Origin: Sergeia podlipaevii
Taxonomy: Eukaryota; Euglenozoa; Kinetoplastea; Trypanosomatida; Trypanosomatidae
Assembly (NCBI GenBank): GCA_030849805.1
Contig: JASANZ010002216.1
Location: 1 to 64,000, forward strand
Reading direction: 5' to 3'
Length of the DNA stretch: 64,000 bases
Part shown: positions 46,619-59,100 of the stretch, in pieces
How the letters are laid out: each line of letters opens with the position of its first letter
Position numbering within the stretch: position 1 is the first letter of the stretch
The notes under the pieces: generated by a model
What the model saw: the letters and a program-made list of their open reading frames with translations, nothing else
What the model was told of the DNA's origin: nothing
The model's database searches: none
Program-made: the position numbers and the translations under genes

Positions 46619-46663
<45 letters not shown>
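46619..46663. repeat. (TA)n microsatellite upstream of the CCCH gene
   Basis: About 22 copies of TA directly upstream of the predicted acceptor of the CCCH gene. It is the longest pure TA run in the window. Confidence 0.92.
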
Positions 46664-46665
<2 letters not shown>

Positions 46666-47639
46666 AATCACGTTTGCTTGAAGAATATGCGGCTAGGTGT
46701 TGATTATTATTATTATTTTTATTAGCACTGTCTCTCTCTCTCTTTCTCTGTCTCTCGTTCTGACGCTTACTGTTCCGCGCTTGATACAAAATAATAATAA
46801 TATATAATAATAATAATAAGAAGAAGAAACACTAATAATAATATTAATATCTACAAAGATGTATGAAGATTTAAAAAAAAAAAAATGAAGAGCACTCACT
46901 CCTTGATTCACTTTGTACTTGAAATAAAGATAGAAAATCAGTCCCCTTTTTTGGTTTCACTTTCCCTCTCTTTTTCTTCTGTTTGTTTACTATCCTTCAG
47001 AATGACCCTTCTTACTAATATGAATATTTTGAAAATATATATATATATATATAGTAGATTTGATGTGCCTAATTAACTTTTGAATACCTTTCCTTCGCCG
47101 CGTATATATATATGTTTTCAATATATATGTAAATGTATAAATTTCTTCCTTTCGGTAAAAGGCAGCTATGAGTGTGCGTATGATGTGCTGTTGTGCCCTC
47201 CTTCTTGAAGGACTTCAGTGAAGCAAAAATAATGTCTAAAAGAAAAAAACTTTGAAAGATAAAGCGCAGAGGTACAAAGGAAGAAATATATATAAATAGA
47301 AGAAACTATCCCTAGAAACAGAAAAAAAATGTCCAGAGAAGCAACATGCATACTTCTGAAAAATATATCACGTTGTGATAGCTACATAAGCGTTTAAACC
47401 ATTTGTTTTTTCCCCCTTTATTGCCTTTCTCATATTCATTTTTTTTTTTTGATTATGTCCTTCACGCAAAAGTGAAAAAACGACCAACAGCGACAACAAC
47501 CACATTATTATTTTACGTTTACGACGCAAGTACCAAAAAAAAAAAAAACAGCTATCATCACCCACTCACTGTGTGACTGTCTGAAGGAGAAAGAGAGAGA
47601 GAAAAGAACAACGAACGTTCTTGCATTTCTCTGTTTTTG

Positions 47640-47683
<44 letters not shown>

Positions 47684-48096
47684 CAGGTGTCTGTACGTAC
47701 GTCTCGTCATTTCTTTAAATTTATCGTTTATATTTCTTCGATTGCTTTTTTTTGCTATCCTTTCCTCTTCCCTTCGTGTGCTCAAGGATACATGATTGGC
47801 AGAGCAAGCTATTTGTTTCTTCTGAGCTAGAAACATTCATATATTTTTTCTTGGCGCAAGACGCACACACAATACGTGGCAACATGCCAGTCTCGGCCAC
47901 TATACACCTTTCTCTATCTCTCTCCCCTTCGCCCTTCATTGATTTCTTGCTGTCTCGCCTTCTCCTCTTCACCTTCTCCTTCACACAGACGCACACCCAT
48001 CTTTAAATTTTGTCTGTCGCCTTAGCAACCAACATAATATCAAGAAATACTCATGCTACTACTATGGTTGGTTTCTTGTTCTCACCCCTATCTCAT
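46664..48096. other. Intergenic region between exportin-T and the CCCH gene
   Basis: No gene is supported. It has TAA/AAT repeats (about 46790-46820), TA repeats (about 47036-47053 and 47645-47672) followed by a TG run to about 47683, and poly-A tracts. The part right of about 47700 is pyrimidine-rich on the plus strand and forms the 3' UTR of exportin-T. Confidence 0.5.
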
Positions 48097-51000
48097 TCAC
48101 CACTGCTGCTGCTGCTGAGACTGCTCAAGCATAGCCTTCAACTGAACCTTCATCGTCGTTGTAAATCGCGGCTGATCTCGCACGCCGATGCAAAACTGAC
48201 GTGCCCCCTCCGGACCGATGACGCTACACAGTTCACTATAAATCGCCTCCATCGCCGCCTCGCCGAAGCGCTGCACCGCTGCCTTGCATAGCTGGCTAAA
48301 TTCACCGATGATGAGAAAGTTTTTGGCGTCCTTCAAATCAAACTGGCAGGCGGAAATGGTCCTGAGCACGGTTGGTATAAACTCGCTTAGCACAAAGGTG
48401 CGTAGCAGGACGTAGTTGGCTTCCACCTCTGGCATGCGCACCGCGAGTTCTGAAAGGAGAGCAACCTGCTCCTCCGCACAGCACTCGAGCACGAGTTTCG
48501 TGACGGTTTGAATGGAAGACTTGGGCAAGTCCAAGTCCGTCGGGAGCGTAACAGCAAAGGTAAACTGGCGCAAGATGCCTTGCAGCTGTGCGTGCGGTAT
48601 CTGCAATACCGCCGCTGCACAGCCCCACGTGGCGACGCTAAACATATACGCCGATAACTGACGATACACATCGAGTTTCTCACGGGAGCACTCGCTCACC
48701 ACTCCCATGGACACCACCGGCGACGACTCCGCCAGCTCGCCAAGTTCGCAAACTTTGGACCACACGCACGGGGTCAACTGCGTGACCATATCGACACCGC
48801 GTGCCCCCGCTTTATTCACGAGCTGCAGCATCAGCCGAAGAAGCTTCCCCAACTCTGGCACCGCCTCCATGGCGTCGAGGCACTCACGTACATACGTGTC
48901 AAAGTACGGTGCAATCACATCGAAAGGGATCGTGTTCACCATTTGATGAAAGTAGTGACCGCCGCGATCCCGCACAACGCTAGAGGTACGCCAGGTGCGC
49001 ACGACGTGCATGACCTGCTCGGTGGCAGAGGCAAAGAGTGCAATGACTGCTTGCTGGACCGCGGTTGGCGCCGCTGTTGTGCTAGCAGATATCGAAACAG
49101 GGCTCGAGCCATCCACCGAAGCCGACCGCGAAGAACCCGCATCGCCACTGTTACTAGTGGGCAGCACGCTCGCACTCATGCCCTTTGCAAGTGCACTAAG
49201 ATATGAAATGTGATTAGCCACGTTCGTGTCATACCCGCCGCCGCCGCCGCTGCTGCTGCTGCCAACCTTGTCGCTACTCGCCTGCCGCATGAGTGTCTTC
49301 ACGGTGTCTTGCACGATAGTACTCACCATTTGAATGGCCTCTTCGTCTGACGTCGTGGCGCAGGCTTCAGGTTTCAGTGACGCATCCCCCGCGGTGCATC
49401 CTCCGCCATTTTGGTCCCCGCTGAACGCGGCGATCTCGCAGGACAGAGATATGACAGCGGCTGCATCGCCGCCGCCTCCGCCAGCCCCGTTTACTAGTTG
49501 AAAAGAAGAAGAAGAAGAAGAAGACACGGCGGAGCTCAAGATGATGCCGATCAGGGTGCCCATCGCCTCGTACATCTCTCGACAATCGCTCGGAAGCAGC
49601 ACGCACGGCGTCGATGCCACTATTGTCTGCAAAGCGCGAACCATATCGGGGGCGTACGTGAGCAAGCATGGCTTCAGAACCTGCAGCATGTGGCCGAACA
49701 AGTAGCAAATGCGCGCACGAGCCTTATCGTTGGGATTCGCAATGCCACTCGGTACAAGCAGAAAGCGATGAAGCAAAACCGGGATGAACTCCTTGTGGTA
49801 CGTAAAGAAGATCGAGTAGCGGTCCATCACCTCGAAGAACGTGAGATGCACGCAGCTGCAGGTGCACTGGAGCACGATCGCATCACACGTGAGCAGCTGC
49901 ACAAACATTTGAGAGAACATGTCGTCCGGGTCGCGTAAACAGTCCAGCTTGATCGCCTCACCAACTTCATAAAAAAACCGGAGCACGGCTTCTGCAAAAT
50001 CGAACTTGGACACTTCTGACATCATCAGCGCTCGCGCCGCTTGCACATCATCACCGTTGCCATAACTCGTCCCTGTTGTAGACATGAAGATAGTGTTGAA
50101 GGTACATCTGCTATCACTAAACTGCTGCTGCTGTAGATTTCCAGCATTACCGCCACTACCACTACCGATTGTGCCCCCACCACACCGTAAGGAGCTGTTC
50201 GATAAGTCGTAAGAGTTGTCAAGGACTGAGTCTAAGCCACCGGTGATCACGCTGACGAGCAAAATGAGATGCTGCATCACTAGGCCTGAATTTCGACGAT
50301 GCAGAAGCCGTATCAAGTTATGTAGCGTCTTCCGCTGATCCACCACTGCGTCCTCCCAGATTCGATCGTCGCCTTCGGTCATACCCAAAATCCTGGTGCG
50401 GTAAAACAGCATAAAGAGAAGCTCCGAGGCCTCCTGCTCGCGCAGCGTCGTCGGCGTCTTCACAAGGATCTGGATAAAGGGCAAAAGAATGTCAAGCACC
50501 TCGTAAAGATCGATCTTCAAGAGTCTCAGCAGCTGAGATATCGCCGTGTGGAGTGCGCTAGAAAGCCCGTCGAGCAGTTCTTGAGTGATCTCAAAAGGCT
50601 TGTCGTGCACGAGTAAGGATTCTCCAGAGTCCGTCATGACCATCATCGACGCCACCACAGCCTCACCACAGGTACCTAACTGTTGCTGCTGCTGGAGAGT
50701 ACTGTTGACTGTCTCTAGTAGAGAAAGAAACTGCTCTGCCACCGACACAACCAACTTCGCGACGGAGTCGATGAACATGACGTCCTCTCCGCGCGCAGGC
50801 GGTACATCAAGCATCGCCACAATACGAGGAAGTGAGTCTACAACGTTAAGAGTGGCGAGGCAGTGCATCTTGGTGCCTGGCAGCTGTTTCTTCTCCACCA
50901 GGGAGTGCATGCACGCGCTGGCGCCGACACGAAGATCTGGTACCGTCACTAAGTAGTACAGCAAGTTTATCCACTCCGGCGACATCAACTGCATGACGTC

Positions 51001-51948
51001 AATCCACTCAATGTAGGTCTGTAGAACAGCGAGACACACCTTTGCCAGCTCAGGGGCACGCAAACGGCAGTCGCAAAGTACAGAGTACCAGGCCTGCAGG
51101 GCACGAGGAATTACGTGCTCACGCATGGCATCCTTAAGCTGCGTGTCGCGCTGGCGCTGCTGCCGGTCGCGGTCCGTGCGATCCCGCACGCGCACCACAC
51201 GTTCATCAATGTACTCAAATATACGCAAGAAGTAAAGCGTGACGGCGTTCGTGGTGGCAGTTGGTGTTACCGTCGCAGCGGTAGAGGAGAAGAGGGGAGA
51301 AGGAGATAAAGACAAGCCGTTGTTGGTGTTGGTGTTGTTGTTGTTGTTGGTGTTGGTGTTGGTGTTGCTGTTGCTACTGTGGGCCAGCAGATCAAAGAGA
51401 TCAGTGAAGAAAGTTCTCCAGCGGTGCGGGAAGAATTCCTGAAGGCTCACCACCATCAACTGCGCGTGTTTGTTGACCAAATAGTCGGCAGGCGCCGTCG
51501 CCGTCGGTGATGCTGCCGTGCTGCCCCCGATCGTGGTGGTGGTGGTGGTGGTGGTTGTGGTGGACGATGATGCACCCACGCTGCTGCTGCCACTGCCACC
51601 ACCCGCCTGGTTGGGCAGAGAACTAGAGAAGAGGTAGCGGTATATAAAAGAAAAGAGAGTGCGATAGAGCTCCTCTGCCTGCGCCGCATCCACGGTCATC
51701 GCGATGGTAGGCAAATGATGAATTACCGTGTTGAAGGCCCAGAAACAGCGTATCTCGTTCACTGGCTCATTGCTGATAATGTGAAAACTCAAGTTGAGTC
51801 CATCAGGGGAGTCACGGAGCTGCATCAGGTAATGCTCTGCATCTAGGCGCTCCCTCGTGGTCACCTGACCTGGGTGATATCCGTGCGTCACGAGAAGAGC
51901 TTGAGTGAAGTGCTCAGTGGACATCTGTTGCTGCTGCTGCTGCTGCAT
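48097..51948 (-). CDS. XPOT: Exportin-T (tRNA nuclear export receptor)
   Basis: A 1283-residue, mostly alpha-helical (HEAT-type) protein of the importin-beta/exportin family. The N-terminal third has the exportin signature order: a segment with NEPVNEIRCFWAF (about 60-72), helices to about 125, low-complexity Thr/Ser and Asn/Thr stretches (about 130-155 and 193-216), then the block with YIEWIDVMQLM and LLYYL (about 309-331), and RVGASACMHSLVEKKQLPGTKM. The last matches exportin-T/Los1, where the order is YxxWID ... LRxxAxxCLxEIVxKGM. The protein binds mature tRNA together with Ran-GTP in the nucleus and releases it in the cytoplasm. It is longer than the usual 960-1100 residues owing to Ser/Gly/Asn insertions, for example around 820-840 and 890-960. 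The start begins with a polyQ run; a second Met (residue 9, MSTEHF) is an alternative start. Confidence 0.85.
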   Translation of the reverse strand: MQQQQQQQMSTEHFTQALLVTHGYHPGQVTTRERLDAEHYLMQLRDSPDGLNLSFHIISNEPVNEIRCFWAFNTVIHHLPTIAMTVDAAQAEELYRTLFSFIYRYLFSSSLPNQAGGGSGSSSVGASSSTTTTTTTTTTIGGSTAASPTATAPADYLVNKHAQLMVVSLQEFFPHRWRTFFTDLFDLLAHSSNSNTNTNTNNNNNTNTNNGLSLSPSPLFSSTAATVTPTATTNAVTLYFLRIFEYIDERVVRVRDRTDRDRQQRQRDTQLKDAMREHVIPRALQAWYSVLCDCRLRAPELAKVCLAVLQTYIEWIDVMQLMSPEWINLLYYLVTVPDLRVGASACMHSLVEKKQLPGTKMHCLATLNVVDSLPRIVAMLDVPPARGEDVMFIDSVAKLVVSVAEQFLSLLETVNSTLQQQQQLGTCGEAVVASMMVMTDSGESLLVHDKPFEITQELLDGLSSALHTAISQLLRLLKIDLYEVLDILLPFIQILVKTPTTLREQEASELLFMLFYRTRILGMTEGDDRIWEDAVVDQRKTLHNLIRLLHRRNSGLVMQHLILLVSVITGGLDSVLDNSYDLSNSSLRCGGGTIGSGSGGNAGNLQQQQFSDSRCTFNTIFMSTTGTSYGNGDDVQAARALMMSEVSKFDFAEAVLRFFYEVGEAIKLDCLRDPDDMFSQMFVQLLTCDAIVLQCTCSCVHLTFFEVMDRYSIFFTYHKEFIPVLLHRFLLVPSGIANPNDKARARICYLFGHMLQVLKPCLLTYAPDMVRALQTIVASTPCVLLPSDCREMYEAMGTLIGIILSSAVSSSSSSSFQLVNGAGGGGGDAAAVISLSCEIAAFSGDQNGGGCTAGDASLKPEACATTSDEEAIQMVSTIVQDTVKTLMRQASSDKVGSSSSGGGGGYDTNVANHISYLSALAKGMSASVLPTSNSGDAGSSRSASVDGSSPVSISASTTAAPTAVQQAVIALFASATEQVMHVVRTWRTSSVVRDRGGHYFHQMVNTIPFDVIAPYFDTYVRECLDAMEAVPELGKLLRLMLQLVNKAGARGVDMVTQLTPCVWSKVCELGELAESSPVVSMGVVSECSREKLDVYRQLSAYMFSVATWGCAAAVLQIPHAQLQGILRQFTFAVTLPTDLDLPKSSIQTVTKLVLECCAEEQVALLSELAVRMPEVEANYVLLRTFVLSEFIPTVLRTISACQFDLKDAKNFLIIGEFSQLCKAAVQRFGEAAMEAIYSELCSVIGPEGARQFCIGVRDQPRFTTTMKVQLKAMLEQSQQQQQW

Positions 51949-53121
51949 GATTATCCAACGACAAAAAAAGAAGGTTAAAAATAAAATAAAATAAAAATGA
52001 TAAGGATAGTTTGTATACTGTGTTCTCTCTTTTCCTTTAATTTACTTTGCTGAGCTTCTCCTTGCAGCGCCTTTCTTCTTATTCGTTTTACTAATTATTG
52101 ATTTATTGTGGTTGTTGTTGCTTTTCTTTCCAGTTCTCTTCCGGTATAAAACTGAAGCCAACACAGACTCAGAAAAGAAGGGAAGAGAGGGGAAGAGAGG
52201 CAACAGAAAGAAAGAAAGAAAAAAGAAAGGGCTGAGGCAGTAGTTACCACTTTATTGGCACAAAGAATATATATATACCTTTAAGAAACGAAAAAAAAAA
52301 GAAAGATACTGAGGTTATATATTTGGAAAAATAAAATGAAAATGATTAAAAATAGGGGGAAGAAAAACCAACAGAAGGTGAGCCTAAGCTTGAAACAAAG
52401 AAAAGAAAGAAAGAAGGAGTAGTCTGTGGTCTATCTTCAGTATCTAATCATGTACTACTTCCTTTATATAAAGAAAGAAAAATATAAAGTAGAAAGAAAA
52501 AAGAGGGTGGTGAAAGGGAAAAAGAAAATGAATTGAAACGCGTTCACCCGCCCGCCCTTCCACTATATACTATATAGGGGGTATGTGCAATAGCCTTCTG
52601 CAACAAAACCAATTTGATGATCTAAAAAATGGCTTTATTACACTTGAAAAAAAAATGCTTTCCTGAAGGGATAAAAATATGGAGAGATAGTGATAAAAAT
52701 AAATAATTATGTGTGCCTCTTCTTTTTATTGTCGTTTTAAAGGGCAAAAGATTTAATGACTTCAGTACTTCCTCCACACTTCTAAAAAATAGAAAAAAAA
52801 GAAAAAAAAGAAAGAAAGCAAAAAAAAATCATCAAAGATCCATCCATGCTTACAAGTATGATCAGGCACATTGATGTGTAAATTTACCAAAAAAAAAAAG
52901 GCAAAAGCGAGATATATGTATGTTTATTATTATTATTATTATCTTTAAGCGTGCTTCTCACAGTAACTTTGTTTTTGTGTAAATTATGTTTTCATGCGTG
53001 TGTGCGTGTGTTTGTATGTACCTTTTTTTATAAAGATGAAGAGAACAACAAAAAAAAAAAACTTTAAATGGAAAAAAAGAAAAAAAACATAGAGAAGTAT
53101 CCTCCTCCTCCTCCACGTCCC
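51949..53121. other. Intergenic region between ATM and exportin-T
   Basis: About 1.2 kb without a supported gene. It is A-rich on the plus strand, with GA-rich runs, a TTA repeat near 52925-52943 and GT near 52996-53012. It holds sequence upstream of exportin-T (a pyrimidine tract lies just before the start on the minus strand) and the 3' UTR of ATM. Confidence 0.5.
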
Positions 53122-56100
53122 TCACACCCACGGCGACCATCCGGGATACATGGCGGATAAGTTTTCTACGCTCTGTGCGGACTGTAACAGTTTCTGCACC
53201 TGCGTCTGCACACTCAACTGCTCCCCGCCATCGTACCCGTTCAACTTTGCCGTCACACGCGCTATAGTGCGTTGTGCATCCGCCGGCGTTGTCCGGCGAT
53301 GGCGCGCCTCCTCTGGCTTCTCCTCCGCATTTTGGTTCTTGTTTTTGCGGAGAGCAACAGCAGCGTCGCCGCCGCTACCCTCCTCTCTGCGAGCACAGAG
53401 CACCCAGCGCGCGAGCGGGTCATGAACGAAAGCTTCCAGAATAGTCAGTAACACATCGCGTCGTGCTCGCAAAACATTCAAAGCAGCCACGCACTGCACG
53501 GCGAAGCCGCCATCTACACCGCGAACGCCAAAGCCGTCGACAATGTTGCGCGTCAAGCGGAAGGGCACCAACTCCGGGATGGCGAGCAGTTTGTTTTGGT
53601 CGAACGCGATGCCCAAGTCAATGTGCACCAGCTCCGCGGTACGGCGGTGCAAAAGTAAGTTACTTCCGTGACGATCGCCCAACCCCACAATGAAACCCAC
53701 CATACTTGAAGCAGCAACACTACGTGCGTATGCTTGTCGTCGCTCCAGCCACTCCTGCAAACTGGCGTAGTGCTCAAAAAAAAAGTAGTGTAGCGCAGGG
53801 GTGAAGTTAGCATAAATAGAAAGCAACGTTCCCGTCTTGAGTGTCTTCGGCGCCTCGCTCAACTTCGCTCGGCACTCCCACGTGGTGTATTCTCCGGGGA
53901 AGTAACGCTCATGAGCACCAAGAACGCTGCCATCAGGGGTGCCTGTCAGATACTCGCCAAGCGGCATCGTGTTGTCCACCCATTGCAAAATGCCCACCGT
54001 TGGTGCCAGTGGAACCACGCTATACGTGTAAACACGTAACTCACGCGTAGTGCATCCTCCTCTTCCGCCCATCCTCGCCGCTGCGCTAGATGACGTCGAA
54101 GCAACAGCAGCAGTCGCCGTTGCCGTTGTGTTGCTGGTGCCTGTCTGTGATGCATCGCCAGATGATGGATCCCCAACCCCTTTAAGGAACAGCGTGTTCG
54201 CCATACTGAAGACCTGCTCGATGAGAGCGTCTTGCCGCAAATCGTCGTTCGACTTTAGGAGTTGGCGCACTGCTTGTCCATCACTTAGAATGCACGTCAA
54301 AGCCTTCGGGAGGTTGATGCCCCCTGGCGTCGTGTACTCGAGAGCAAATCGCATCACAGTAGGAAACGAGGGGGATGACGATGGCAACACCGACGACGTC
54401 GTCGTGGTGGCGGCGGCAGCAGCAGTGGATATCTCGATTTCATGCGCAAGCATCAGCAGTGATGAGGATGGCACCGAAATCGTCGGTGGTGGAATGGATA
54501 GTGCTTGATTCGTGTTCAGCTTCGCGATCAGTAAGTGGCTGGGGATTATATGCATTTTAGACTTGGCACCGCTCGTGCTCGGCGGAGTAAAGGCAAGCTC
54601 AATGTAGGCTACACTGAGCTTTTCCGCGTCCTCGACGTACTGTCTGCGCTGCCGCCAGGCTGCCTCCACGTGGTCCGGCAGCTTCACAAGCAAAACTGCT
54701 GCTGATGAAGGCGATGAGACAGATGTCAAGTCAGCAAGCGGATGTCTCGACTTCATCCGGGTCAGAATGCGCTGCGCAGCGGCCACCTTCGCGGTGTCCA
54801 CGCTGTGCGCTGTGTTGACCTCTCGTGTGCTTCCAAACTTCCCGCCGTTGCTGAGAGCAAGCAGCGGCCATACTGTCTGTAGCGGATGCTCGCACGCAAT
54901 GCGGAGCACGAGTTCCTCCAGTTTGCTGATCGTGTTCTGGTCTCTCGTATTGTCATTACTACTATTACCATTCCCGCTGCCAGTAGTCGTAGTAGTCGTG
55001 GTAGTCGTGGTGGTGCTGTTGCTGTCGCCACCAAGCTGCGCTGCGAGTTGTTGGAAAAGTGGCAAAAACTTATACAAGGGGGTCTGCGTGATCGTCTTTG
55101 TGAGGACCTTCTCTACAATTTCATTGTGCTTGTGCGCGCCGCTGCGCTGCATCGACGAGGACGAAGATGACATGGTCGAGTTAGCCGCTGTGTCAGCCAG
55201 TGCGGCGGCGTCGTCGCCGTCGTGCTCACGAAGCCACAGACCCACGAAGAGAAAGGCAGCGTGCACGTCGTCGTCTTCTCCGCCGCGTCCACCACTGTGA
55301 GGACCCGAGAGCTGCAGGTATTTTCCGTATGCATTCAAGGCACTTCTACGGTACAATGCATAACTCGACACCTCTCGGTTTAACTCTTCCTCCTCCGCAG
55401 CCATCTCACGCCACAGTGTGCGCACGCGAGTCTTTACCAGCGCCTCCTCCTCCTTCGTTAGTATGACAGCAGCAGCTCCGGATAGTGGTGGTGGTGGTGG
55501 TGATGATGATGCTCCCGCGCGCGTGGCGCTGGCAGACGCTTTGACTGCTGCCGAAGATGCAGCCAGTTGTGCCTCTAGTGCGCGCAGCGTCTGCCGTGAC
55601 TCCGCAATGCTGGCTCGCAGCTGCTTGTACTCGTGCGTCCGCAGGCGCGCTGCGATATCGCGTGCGAGGGTGTGACACAAGTAGGCAAGTTGGAAAGTAC
55701 AGGCGCCACTGGGGTCGTTGGAGAGCGCCTTGGTGAGAAACGGGTCGCGCACGAGCTGGGCAAGCGGTACTGTCTGCGTTTCTCGACTCCACAGCACAAG
55801 TCTGTGGACCACGTGAGGGTTGAGGAAGGCCGTGGCTGGGAGTCGGAAGAGGTTCTGTGCCTCAATGAGAAGTTCATCAGCGCTGTTCAAAGTGAAGTCA
55901 GCACTGTTTCTCTTGTCAAATGATGAAGAAAGTTGTAATGGAGGTGCTTGAAGCCTCGCCATGGCCTCCTGACGCATCCCGAGCCCATAGAGTGACTGCG
56001 CGTGAAGAAGCACGACATCCACCATGTCCTCTGTGCCAACGCTGATGTGCAGCCCGTGTCGTGTGAACTTCTCTAGCGGATATCCCTCCCTCCTCCTCGA

Positions 56101-59100
56101 GGCGCGACCGTCACCGCAGCCATCATCCCCATCCTCATCACCGTCGTCGTCGTTGTTGCAGCGCAAAGTACGAACTATACGGTGACACGCCTGCGCGCTC
56201 TGCAGACATGCCCGCATGACGCACGATTCAAACTCACAAGTCCAGCGGTACGCAAGCTGTGGCATGCCTTCACGCAGCGCACGCGCAGCGGCACTTCGCA
56301 AAAACGTCACCCATGCCGCCTCGGAATTCTCGCTAAGCTGGCAAAGGCTGCCACGGACGGCATCAAGCGTGCGACAGTATGAGTAGGGCAGCTGTCGCTG
56401 ATGATAGTGAAAGTAATCATCTCCGCCAATACTGCTACTCATGGCGGTGCCGCCGTAGCTGCTGCTAGACATGACTGCAATACGAGATACCGCTTCTCTA
56501 CATTGCCGCTTCGACTGAGCACCGCCGGCAGCAGCCGCAGCAGCGCCATTATCATCAAGAAGTGGGCTCCGTATGATGCGGGCACTCTTACCGCTTCTGA
56601 TCTCCATAGCATCCATCTCTAGCCATCGCGGCGGCCGCACACCGTCGTTACATGCGCCACTGTTGTTGAGATTGCAGCTGACATCAGATACTCTTCTCAT
56701 TGTCCCATTGCACCTCGTCATGGCTTCACGTTGACCACCACTGCCTCCATTGAAAGCACTGCTATTGCGGCCACACTCGGCCACGTCACGCAATGCCTCA
56801 AGGGCTACCATGCCTTGCAAGAACGACGATGGATGCAGCGCCCGCAGCACACTTGTCTGACCCGCCTTGAGAGCGTGCGTCAAGGCCGCTGTGTCGCGTC
56901 TGCGGCACGCAACAAGTGCGTGCAGTATCGATTCATTGAAGGACATGGGCAGCGGAATGTTGTCAAGCGAAGAGAAGGAAGGGCTTGCGCTACACATCAC
57001 CGCCGCTCTGCTACCTCCGCTAGAACTGCTGAAGCCTCTAACATTTGCGCTCGTGTGACCTCCACAGCCAAGCCGCTCAAGCACAAGCGGACTCACCAAA
57101 GACGATGACAATAAAGAAGAAGACACGTCATCTGGCGTATACCACAGCGAGCAGCGCCAGGCCGCCTCCGCAAGTGTGTCCCGTAGAGCAGCTTCCTCTG
57201 CTAGTGTACGGCTCACGTGCACCTTCATCACTTCTTCCGCACTGCCCTCCATACTGGTGCTTCCCGCATGTGATTGCTGAACGGCCGAGGGTACCGTTGG
57301 TTTTGATTCCGAGAGAAGCGTCGCGCCAAGCAGCACTTCGAGAGCAACTTGATCAAGCCCAGCATTCAGCAGCACTCGCGCCTTGGCAACTGCGCGTAGT
57401 CCTGCGGTCATCTCCTCCGTTGCCGTAGCGGTTGACTTCATGATTGTACCAGCATTCAAATCTTGAGAAAGTGCCGAAGGTCGCTGGCACATCAGCACGT
57501 TAGCGTCGAGCGTGCGAAGTCTAAAGGGCCACAACGTGCTACTTTCATCGCCACTGGTGCCATCCATCTGGATAACGGAAGCGACTGCCTCAAACACTGG
57601 CAGCACACCCGCGTAGAACGCACGCAGCCTCGACAAGACACGCTCGTTGCGCTCATCTTCTCTTGTCTGCCGCCCGGCTGTGTGATGGTGATGACTCGTA
57701 CTGCTGCCACTGCCATGAGGGCCACTCACAGACAGGCGTGTATCGGCAAGCGTTGCGTGTGGGAACAATAAAGAGACGGCATGATGCGCAGACGCATGGG
57801 TCTGCCCGCTGGCGTCCGCGGGTGGTGCACCATTATCCCCGACGGCGTAGAGGTCACTACTGCGAGGACCCAGTGGGATGCCCTTCCGCGTGCCCAGCAG
57901 CGACTCGCCAGCCCACTCAGAAAAGAAAACCGCCAAGTGGGGCTCATGTACGGCCACCGCAGCCGCAGCGAGGTGCTGTGCAGGGATATCACTCAGCCAC
58001 ATACATTCTGCCATGTCGGCTGGCTGTGGTACCTGACCGACGGTCGACACCATCGCAGTGAGGAGACTCATGATGAATGTTCTATGTGCGTCGTAGGAGA
58101 ATTCATTGAGGTCATCATCATCATCATCATCATCATCCTTGCCTCCGCGGCCCTGGTCCTTGTCTGCAACTCCCTCATCGCAGTTATCGACCGTTCGAGT
58201 CGAGCGCGCAGCGCTGCCATTTGATGTCGCTGCCGACGCTGTAGTTGTATTAGTGGAATTAGATCGCATTTTGCATCCCTTCACACCGGTCGTCTTCACC
58301 GCCTGAACAATGATACAAGTGCACATGTGTAAGGAGTGCAAAAGCAGTCGCGTGGTGCGTGGGTACGCGCGTGCGTGCGAGATAAGATGAAGGTCAAGCA
58401 ACTCGCACCACTCCCGGCGCCGCTCACGCTGTCGCTCTGATTCTGCCTTTCCCGTGGAAGAGAGCATCACGTGACAGAGTACAACAGAGAAAAATGAGTC
58501 TGCAAAGCAAATGTCCTGTGGCGGGGGCATAGCACAACGAGAAGAAGCAGATATATGTAGTGCCGCAGCGAGAGAGGGCGAAATAGCGAAGAGCTCCTCC
58601 TGGCCAGAGGTGGCAGCAGCAGCCTCAAAAGCAAGCATCGGCAGTGCTGCTTCCAGCACACGAGACTTCGTTGCCAAGCCGTACGTGTTGATGGCGGCGA
58701 TCAAAAATAAGGGTAAGAAGCTGCGCTCATTGTGATAGCGGTACAACGTGCGCCACAGGCGTGCGTCAAGAAGGTGCAGTGAGGACAACAGAGTTGCGTC
58801 AGTAGCAGCAGCGGCAGTACTACTGCTACTCGTAGTAGAAGAACAAAACATTGAAGTGATGTCCATCGTGCCAGCAGTACTTGTTGTCTTCATCATTGGC
58901 CCCGATGATGCTGCAGACGCGATAGATCCACCACGACACATGGCACGATAAAATGGATGAAGCGCTTCCCTCGACAACGTCCTCAAGTTCGCTCCTCGTG
59001 CGTGGCTGTTGGCTATGTGATCGCAGCTGATGCTGTCATATGCCCCTGCCTCTGCATCCTCCTCTTCCTCCTTCTCCCTCTTTTCTTCCGCATCCTCCAG

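Noticed and set aside
46589..46789. N-terminal extension of 67 codons for the CCCH gene
   Set aside because: It begins with TTG, includes a TA repeat read as IYIYIY, and lies mostly upstream of a good splice acceptor.
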